This document shows positions 59,483 through 64,000 of a stretch of DNA of 64,000 nt, piece after piece. Under the pieces are notes generated by a model. The model saw nothing but the letters and a program-made list of their open reading frames with translations. It was not told where the DNA came from and did no database searches. Source of the DNA: Nocardia ignorata NBRC 108230 (GTDB taxonomy: Bacteria > Actinomycetota > Actinomycetes > Mycobacteriales > Mycobacteriaceae); the NCBI RefSeq assembly GCF_001612905.1, contig NZ_BDBI01000026.1, forward strand, positions 1-64,000, in the 5' to 3' direction. How positions within the stretch are numbered: position 1 is the first letter of the stretch; each line of letters starts with the position of its first letter. The position numbers and the translations under genes are program-made.

Positions 59483-60307
59483 GTGCCGCAGTCGATCACC
59501 GTCACCGTCGTCGGCAAGCAGTGGCTGACACCGCACCTGGTGCGCGTCGTCAGCACTGTCGCCGACGGTGCGTTCACCCCGAACGCCTTCACCGACGCCT
59601 ACGTGAAATTGATCTTCCCCGTGCCCGGCGTCGACTACCCCGAGCCGTTCGATCTGGACACGGTGCGCGAGACGATGGATGCCGCCAGTCAGCCCGTACT
59701 GCGTACCTACACCGTGCGCGCCTACGACGCGTCACGTCGCGAGATCAGCATCGACTTCGTCGTCCACGGCGACGAGGGCATCGCAGGCCCGTGGGCGGCC
59801 GCGGTCGAACCGGGCGAAGAATTCCGCCTGTTCGGCCCCGGCGGTGCCTTCGCCCCCGACCCCGCTGCCGACTGGTACCTCCTGGTCGGCGACGAATCTG
59901 CGCTGCCCGCCATCGCCGCCGCCGTCGAGGCATTGCCCGCGGGCGCACCGGCCCAGGTGTTCGTCGAGGTCGGCGGCGCCGAGGACGAGATCTCGCTGGC
60001 CTCGGCCGCCGACGTCCAGGTGCACTGGGTACATCGCGGCGTGTCCTCGGACGCTGTGCCCGACGAACTCGCCGGCGCGAACGCGCCGCTGGTCGCCGCG
60101 GTGCGCGCGGCCGACTGGCTACCCGGCCAGGTTCAGGCATTCGTGCACGGAGAAGCGGAGGCCGTCATGCGCAACCTCCGCCCCTACCTGCGCAAGGAAC
60201 GCGACGTCGCACCGAAATGGCTGTCTGTCTCGGGCTACTGGCGCCGCGGCCGCACCGAGGAGGGCTTCCGCGAATGGAAGCGCGAGCTCGCCGCCGAGAA
60301 CGCCTGA
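59483..60307 (+). CDS. Siderophore-interacting flavoprotein (ferric-siderophore reductase)
   Basis: 274-residue enzyme of the SIP family (ViuB, YqjH), which uses NAD(P)H and FAD to reduce ferric siderophores and free the iron in the cytoplasm. The FAD-binding motif is RTYTVR near residue 75, followed by DFVVHGDEGIAGPWA. LLVGDESALPAIAAAVEAL near residue 135 is the NAD(P)H domain motif, and the C-terminus has SGYWRRGRTEEGFREWKRE, typical of the family. GTG 59483 with GGGAG upstream was chosen. No IdeR-like box was noticed in the short upstream gap. Confidence 0.9.
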   Translation: MPQSITVTVVGKQWLTPHLVRVVSTVADGAFTPNAFTDAYVKLIFPVPGVDYPEPFDLDTVRETMDAASQPVLRTYTVRAYDASRREISIDFVVHGDEGIAGPWAAAVEPGEEFRLFGPGGAFAPDPAADWYLLVGDESALPAIAAAVEALPAGAPAQVFVEVGGAEDEISLASAADVQVHWVHRGVSSDAVPDELAGANAPLVAAVRAADWLPGQVQAFVHGEAEAVMRNLRPYLRKERDVAPKWLSVSGYWRRGRTEEGFREWKRELAAENA

Positions 60308-60363
60308 GCGCGGCCGAATCCGCCGCAATCCAGACGGCGGTCGTCGCCTGACCGGCCGGTCCG

Positions 60364-61608
60364 TCATCCGGAGAGCGCGGTCAGCTTGCCTCGAAGATGC
60401 GCTCGTTCCACCGCGTTGTCGGTGAGCAGCAGCGCGTCCTCGTAGGCGGCGACCGCCTCCTCGACTCGACCGAGCTCGGCGAGGAAGGCCGCCCGGGCGG
60501 CGTGCAGATAGCCGTATGTGGCCAGAGCCGGTTCCGCGCCGAGCGGACGCAGCAATTCCAGCGCCCGTGCCGGATCACCCGCCAAACCCACCGCCACGGC
60601 GTGATTGAGCTGGGCGACCGGTGACGGCCAGACCCGCAGCAACAACCGGTACAGGCCGATGATTTCGGGCCAATCGGTGTCGGCCCAGCTGGGCGCCTCG
60701 TCGTGGACGGCGGCGATCGCCGCCTGCAGGGTGTACCGATCGGTGTGTGGCAGAGCCTGTTTCACCAGGCTGATGCCCTCGGAGATCGCCGCGTGATCCC
60801 AGCGGGTGCGGTCCTGGTGTTCGAGCGTGCACAGCTCGCCCGCCGCGTCCACGCGGGCGGCTCGCCGTGCGTCGGTGAGCACGATCAGTGCCAGCAGGCC
60901 GGTCACCGACGGATCACCGGGTACCAGCGCGTGCATCATCCTGGCGAGCTGGAGAGCGCGATCGACCAGATCCGCGCGGACGAGATCGTCACCGGCGGGC
61001 GCGGTGTGACCGGTGGTGAACAGCAGGTGGATCACCGCGCAGATCGCGTCGAGCCGCTGCGGCAGCTCACGGATCGACGGAACCCGATACGGGATGCCCG
61101 CCACGGCGATCTTCTTCTTCGCCCGGGTGATGCGCGCCGCCATGGTCGACTCGCTCACCAGGAACGCCCGCGCCACCTCGGCGGTGGTGACCCCGCAGAC
61201 CAACCGCAGGGTCAGGGCGACCTGCGCCTGCGGGGACAGCGCCGGATGGCAGCAGGTGCTGATCAGCCGGAGCCGGTCGTCCGGGATCACCGGATCGTCG
61301 CACTCGGCCAGGGCCAGGTCGGCGGTGTCGGGCACAGGTTCGTCGACGACCAACTCGGGCAGCGACCGGCGGAAGATGGTGTCGCGGCGCATCAGGTCGA
61401 GGCCGCGCCGCCTGGCGACGGTCGTCAGCCAGGCACCCGGCCGGGCCGGGACACCATCGGCCGCCCACACGGTCAGCGCGGTCGCGTAGGCGTCCTGCAC
61501 GCATTCTTCGGCCAGATCGAAATCCCGGACCAGCCGCACCGTCGCGGCGAGCACGAAGGCCCATTCGCGACGGTGCGCCTGCTCGACGGCCGCGGCCGCC
61601 GTCGTCAC
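60364..61608 (-). CDS. ECF42-type sigma factor with C-terminal TPR-like domain
   Basis: 414-residue RNA polymerase sigma factor. Region 2 has DLAEECVQDAYATAL and region 4 has TTAEVARAFLVSESTMAARI. About 240 further residues form a helical TPR-like domain (DUF6596) with YLHAARAAFLAELGRVEEAV near the end. No anti-sigma gene is present; in this class the C-terminal domain takes that role. The GTG start overlaps the stop of the DGPF gene (GTGA), the standard ECF42 partner arrangement. Both follow a matching promoter at 62012-62038. Confidence 0.88.
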   Translation of the reverse strand: MTTAAAAVEQAHRREWAFVLAATVRLVRDFDLAEECVQDAYATALTVWAADGVPARPGAWLTTVARRRGLDLMRRDTIFRRSLPELVVDEPVPDTADLALAECDDPVIPDDRLRLISTCCHPALSPQAQVALTLRLVCGVTTAEVARAFLVSESTMAARITRAKKKIAVAGIPYRVPSIRELPQRLDAICAVIHLLFTTGHTAPAGDDLVRADLVDRALQLARMMHALVPGDPSVTGLLALIVLTDARRAARVDAAGELCTLEHQDRTRWDHAAISEGISLVKQALPHTDRYTLQAAIAAVHDEAPSWADTDWPEIIGLYRLLLRVWPSPVAQLNHAVAVGLAGDPARALELLRPLGAEPALATYGYLHAARAAFLAELGRVEEAVAAYEDALLLTDNAVERAHLRGKLTALSG

Positions 61609-61958
61609 GGCTGCGGGAAGACCTTGATCGGGCGCACTTCCACCCCACCCGTCGGGGCAGGCACCTGCGCGGCGATCGCGATCGCGGCGTCGAGATCGGG
61701 CGCCTCGATCAGGTAGTAGCCGCCGAGCGCCTCCTTCGCCTCGGCGAACGGGCCGTCCGTCACCACCACCTCACCCGACGCGTCGTGGCGGATCGATGTG
61801 GCGGTCGCGGTGGGCTGCAACGCGTGACCGCCGAGGTTGGCCGCGCCGGTGAGCTGCTGGAAGGTGCGATGCGCGGTGAGCATGTCGTCGAGTTCGGCGG
61901 GGGACATGGCGGCATAGGTCGCCTCGTCGCCGTAGATCAGGACCAGGTACTGGCTCAT
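61605..61958 (-). CDS. DGPF/YCII-related protein, ECF42 partner
   Basis: 117-residue ferredoxin-fold protein of the YCII family. It begins MSQYLVLIYGDEA and has the eponymous DGPFAEAKEALGGYY near residue 69. DGPF proteins are the main known targets of ECF42 sigma factors. Their biochemical role is unclear; an ATPase-independent enzyme or sensor is proposed for YCII folds. AAGGAG upstream supports ATG 61958. The longer start at 62009 would fall upstream of the expected transcript start of the promoter described here. Confidence 0.85.
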   Translation of the reverse strand: MSQYLVLIYGDEATYAAMSPAELDDMLTAHRTFQQLTGAANLGGHALQPTATATSIRHDASGEVVVTDGPFAEAKEALGGYYLIEAPDLDAAIAIAAQVPAPTGGVEVRPIKVFPQP

Positions 61959-62011
61959 GGGGGGCTCCTTCGGATCGTGGTCGCCCGTTCGTCGGGTGGC
62001 CGTACTCATCC

Positions 62012-62038
62012 GACGAACGACCGCGGTGGTGATCGACA
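62012..62038 (-). promoter_or_regulatory. ECF42-type promoter of the DGPF-sigma operon
   Basis: On the minus strand TGTCGA (62038-62033), a 17-base spacer, then CGTC (62015-62012). This fits the published ECF42 promoter pattern of TGTCGA at -35 and CGA/TC-type at -10. It lies about 55-80 bases before the DGPF start, so the operon is probably autoregulated. Confidence 0.7.
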
Positions 62039-62085
62039 GCCGCTGGTGAGAATTCTGCGCCGATTCCCGAGAAGCCGCGCTGAGA

Positions 62086-63756
62086 TCAGTGCACCGGTGT
62101 GGTTCGGGGTTCGAGGCGGCCGCCGGAGCGCACGGCGAACGAGGTGCCGTGGCGGATTCCGGTGGCGGGGTCGGTGACGTCGAAGGCGTAGAACCAGTCC
62201 ATCTGGGTTGCCTCGGGGGTCACGTCGAGGACACCGAAACCGTGTGAGTCCAGTTCCACGTATCGCAGGTGGTGGTTGGCCGCCTTGATGGCTTCCTCGG
62301 CGGCGATCGAGGTGGTGCGCGGCGGAGTTTTCGTCATGTCGGTGACGCTGGCCGAGGTGACCGACGGGATGACGAACTCCGCGCCGACCGTCGGTCCGCC
62401 CGGGTAGTTCGCGGCGTTCAGCGGCAGGTCGGCGGCCCAGGAGGTGTGGATGTCGCCGGTCAGGAACACGACATCGCCGACCTGATCGCCCGCGATGGTC
62501 TCGAACAGGGTGCGGCGGTCGGCGGTGTAGCCGTCCCACTGGTCGCCGTTGACGGTGATGCCGCCCTGCGGGATGCCGAGCGCGGCGGTGATGGCCTCGG
62601 TGGTCGCCGGTTCCAGCGGCGGGAACACCAGCGGCGCGATCATCACCGAATTGCCGACGAGCTTCCACTGGGTCGGCGACGAGACCAATCCCGCTGTGAG
62701 CCAATCCATCTGGGCCCGGCCGGTGATGGTGCGCGCCGGGTCGTCGGCGTGCCGCCAACCCGCGACCGGGCCCGCCTCCTCGTCGCGGTAGCTGCGCAGG
62801 TCGAGCATCGACAGCTCGGCCAGGGTGCCGAACCGCAGCCGCCGGTAGATCTGTACCGCCCCGTCGGCACGGGTGGCGCGCACCGGCATCCACTCGAGGT
62901 AGGCCTTGGCCGAGGCCGCCCGACGGTCGGCCCAGGCGCCCTGGGTGGCGGGATCGTGGTCCTCGGAGCCCTCGCGCCAGGAATTGTCGGCCGACTCGTG
63001 GTCGTCCCAGGTGCAGATGAAGGGCAGCACGGCGTGCAACGCCATCAGATCCGGATCGGTCTTGTACTGGCCGTGGCGGATCCGGTAGTCGGCGAGGGTG
63101 ACGATCTCGTGCGCCGGATCGTGCGCGCGCACCGCTCCGGCGCGGCCGACGTACTCCCCGCGACCGTATTCGTAGATGTAGTCGCCGAGGTGGACGATGG
63201 CGTCGAGGTCGCCGCGCGCGGCCAGGTGCCGGTAGGCGCCGAACCAGCCCGCTTCCCAGTTCGAGCACGACACCAGGCCCAGGCGCAGCCGGTCGACGGA
63301 GCTGTCGGCCGCGGGCGCGGTGCTGGTGCGCCCGATCGGGGAGGTCTGACCGAGCGCGTGGAAGCGGTAGCAGTAGCCGGTGCCCGCCGACAGGCCTTTC
63401 GCGTCGATTTTCACGGTGTGGTCGGTGTCGGCGGTCGCTGTCACGGTGCCGGAGGCGGCCACCTGTGTGAAGGTCTCGTCGGTGGCGATCTCCCAGCGCA
63501 CCGAGGTCGCGTCGCCGAGGCCCGAGCCGGGGGTCGCGTCGTCGTCGACGCTCACGCGCGTCCACAGGATCACCGCGTCGGGCAGCGGATCGCCCGAGGC
63601 CACGCCGTGCCGGAACACCGCTCCGGTCGCGTGAGCCTGCGCCGAACCGATCAGCACCGCCGCCGCGGCCGCTGTGCTGCCTTTGAACAGGGTGCGGCGG
63701 GCGAACAGCCCCGCGGGCACGACCTCGGTGTTTTCGACCACGATCAGCGATCTCAT
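62086..63756 (-). CDS. Tat-exported PhoD-like alkaline phosphatase/phosphodiesterase
   Basis: 556-residue secreted metallophosphoesterase related to PhoD and to M. tuberculosis Rv2577. The signal peptide has a twin-arginine motif ARRTLFKG (residues 19-26) and a hydrophobic stretch ending QAHA. A fibronectin-like domain with FRHGVASGDPLPDAVILWTR follows. The catalytic domain has LGDYIYEYG, TWDDHESADN and LTGDIHTSW, which ligate iron and calcium in PhoD. It releases phosphate from phosphoesters outside the cell. No PHO-box was identified upstream. Confidence 0.88.
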   Translation of the reverse strand: MRSLIVVENTEVVPAGLFARRTLFKGSTAAAAAVLIGSAQAHATGAVFRHGVASGDPLPDAVILWTRVSVDDDATPGSGLGDATSVRWEIATDETFTQVAASGTVTATADTDHTVKIDAKGLSAGTGYCYRFHALGQTSPIGRTSTAPAADSSVDRLRLGLVSCSNWEAGWFGAYRHLAARGDLDAIVHLGDYIYEYGRGEYVGRAGAVRAHDPAHEIVTLADYRIRHGQYKTDPDLMALHAVLPFICTWDDHESADNSWREGSEDHDPATQGAWADRRAASAKAYLEWMPVRATRADGAVQIYRRLRFGTLAELSMLDLRSYRDEEAGPVAGWRHADDPARTITGRAQMDWLTAGLVSSPTQWKLVGNSVMIAPLVFPPLEPATTEAITAALGIPQGGITVNGDQWDGYTADRRTLFETIAGDQVGDVVFLTGDIHTSWAADLPLNAANYPGGPTVGAEFVIPSVTSASVTDMTKTPPRTTSIAAEEAIKAANHHLRYVELDSHGFGVLDVTPEATQMDWFYAFDVTDPATGIRHGTSFAVRSGGRLEPRTTPVH

Positions 63757-63859
63757 CCCAGCGCGGCCCGGCGCGCAAGTCGGACACGCAGAATTTGGTC
63801 ATCTGTTCAGGTTCGCTGCCCGTGCCGGGCGATCGACCGGATGTGTCCGAGGGTCTCGG

Positions 63860-63865
63860 TACCCT
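63860..63865 (+). promoter_or_regulatory. Possible -10 element for leaderless rarA transcript
   Basis: TACCCT fits the actinobacterial -10 pattern TANNNT and ends 7 bases before the GTG of rarA. There is no ribosome-binding site in front of that GTG. The spacing is that of a leaderless mRNA. No -35 element is obvious. Confidence 0.4.
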
Positions 63866-63872
63866 GCACGAC

Positions 63873-64000
63873 GTGAGTGATCAGCTGTTCGACGTGCCGG
63901 GCGAACCCGCCGAGCCCGAGCGTGGACTCGACGCGGTGGTGCGGCGCGATCCCGGGGCGCCGCTGGCGGTCCGGATGCGGCCGCGCTCGCTGGACGAAGT
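63873..64000 (+). CDS. rarA: Replication-associated recombination ATPase RarA (MgsA), 3' end truncated
   Basis: The first 42 codons are visible. The protein starts MSDQLFDVPGEP and continues to PLAVRMRPRSLDEV, the conserved opening of RarA/MgsA AAA+ proteins before the clamp-loader-like ATPase domain. RarA acts at stalled replication forks. The M. tuberculosis counterpart is Rv2559c, next to Rv2560, which agrees with the local order. The gene runs off the window. Confidence 0.88.
   Translation, partial: MSDQLFDVPGEPAEPERGLDAVVRRDPGAPLAVRMRPRSLDE

Overview
The window is high-GC, densely coded DNA from a mycolic-acid-containing actinomycete, most likely Nocardia or a close relative such as Rhodococcus. 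The evidence is the core gene order, an antigen-85-like mycolyltransferase, an MmpL-type exporter, a mycocerosate-synthase-like polyketide synthase with a Pap-type acyltransferase, and EspC-like type VII substrates. The backbone follows the M. tuberculosis block Rv2587c to Rv2559c: secD-secF-lipoprotein-apt-relA-ppiB-hisS, then an Rv2578c-type radical SAM gene, a YpfJ-type peptidase, aspS, a Pro/Gly-rich membrane protein and rarA. Several accessory blocks are inserted into it. No RNA gene, CRISPR array, integrase, relaxase or complete insertion sequence was found. No stretch longer than about 300 bases lacks a gene; the largest gap is 38032-38306.

1-12.4 kb: Sec translocon genes (secD truncated by the window edge), an oligopeptide-binding-like lipoprotein and apt. 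A small accessory group follows: a GNAT enzyme, an NDH-2-like flavoprotein, an ABC-F ATPase with a possible leader peptide, a degenerate Nudix/NrtR-like regulator and a metallophosphoesterase. Then comes the (p)ppGpp synthetase/hydrolase relA, closed by a strong hairpin. 12.6-30.1 kb: a cutinase-like secreted protein, then a tightly coupled operon of about 14 genes encoding a type IV secretion-like machine. It has two degenerate ParA-like proteins, two VirB2-like pilins, a lipoprotein and a membrane protein sharing one domain, a VirB6-like channel, an SCO6880-type protein, a VirB4-like ATPase, a murein hydrolase, a VirD4-like coupling ATPase and a DUF4913 protein. This block lies between relA and ppiB, which are adjacent in M. 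tuberculosis, and has no mobility genes. It looks like a resident secretion or DNA-transfer apparatus rather than an intact ICE.

30.2-48.3 kb: ppiB and hisS, then a cell-envelope lipid locus made of two divergent groups. Leftward are an MmpL-type exporter, a GT39-like glycosyltransferase and an Ag85-like mycolyltransferase. Rightward are a KS-AT-DH-ER-KR-ACP polyketide synthase, a Pap-like acyltransferase, a protein of unknown function and an MFS exporter, all with overlapping start and stop codons. A plausible product is a methyl-branched or reduced fatty acyl chain, esterified to a sugar and exported to the mycomembrane.

48.3-64 kb: a radical SAM gene preceded by a perfect mycobacterial LexA (SOS) box, an SDR-type reductase preceded by a perfect KstR-type operator, an orphan pair of type VII secretion substrates, a secreted protein, a zinc peptidase, aspS, a DUF389 membrane protein, a Pro/Gly-rich membrane protein, an APH-fold kinase-like protein and a siderophore-interacting flavoprotein. 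An ECF42 sigma factor with its DGPF partner follows, preceded by a matching promoter, then a Tat-exported PhoD-like phosphatase and the start of rarA. All function calls come from reading motifs and gene order; no database search was run.
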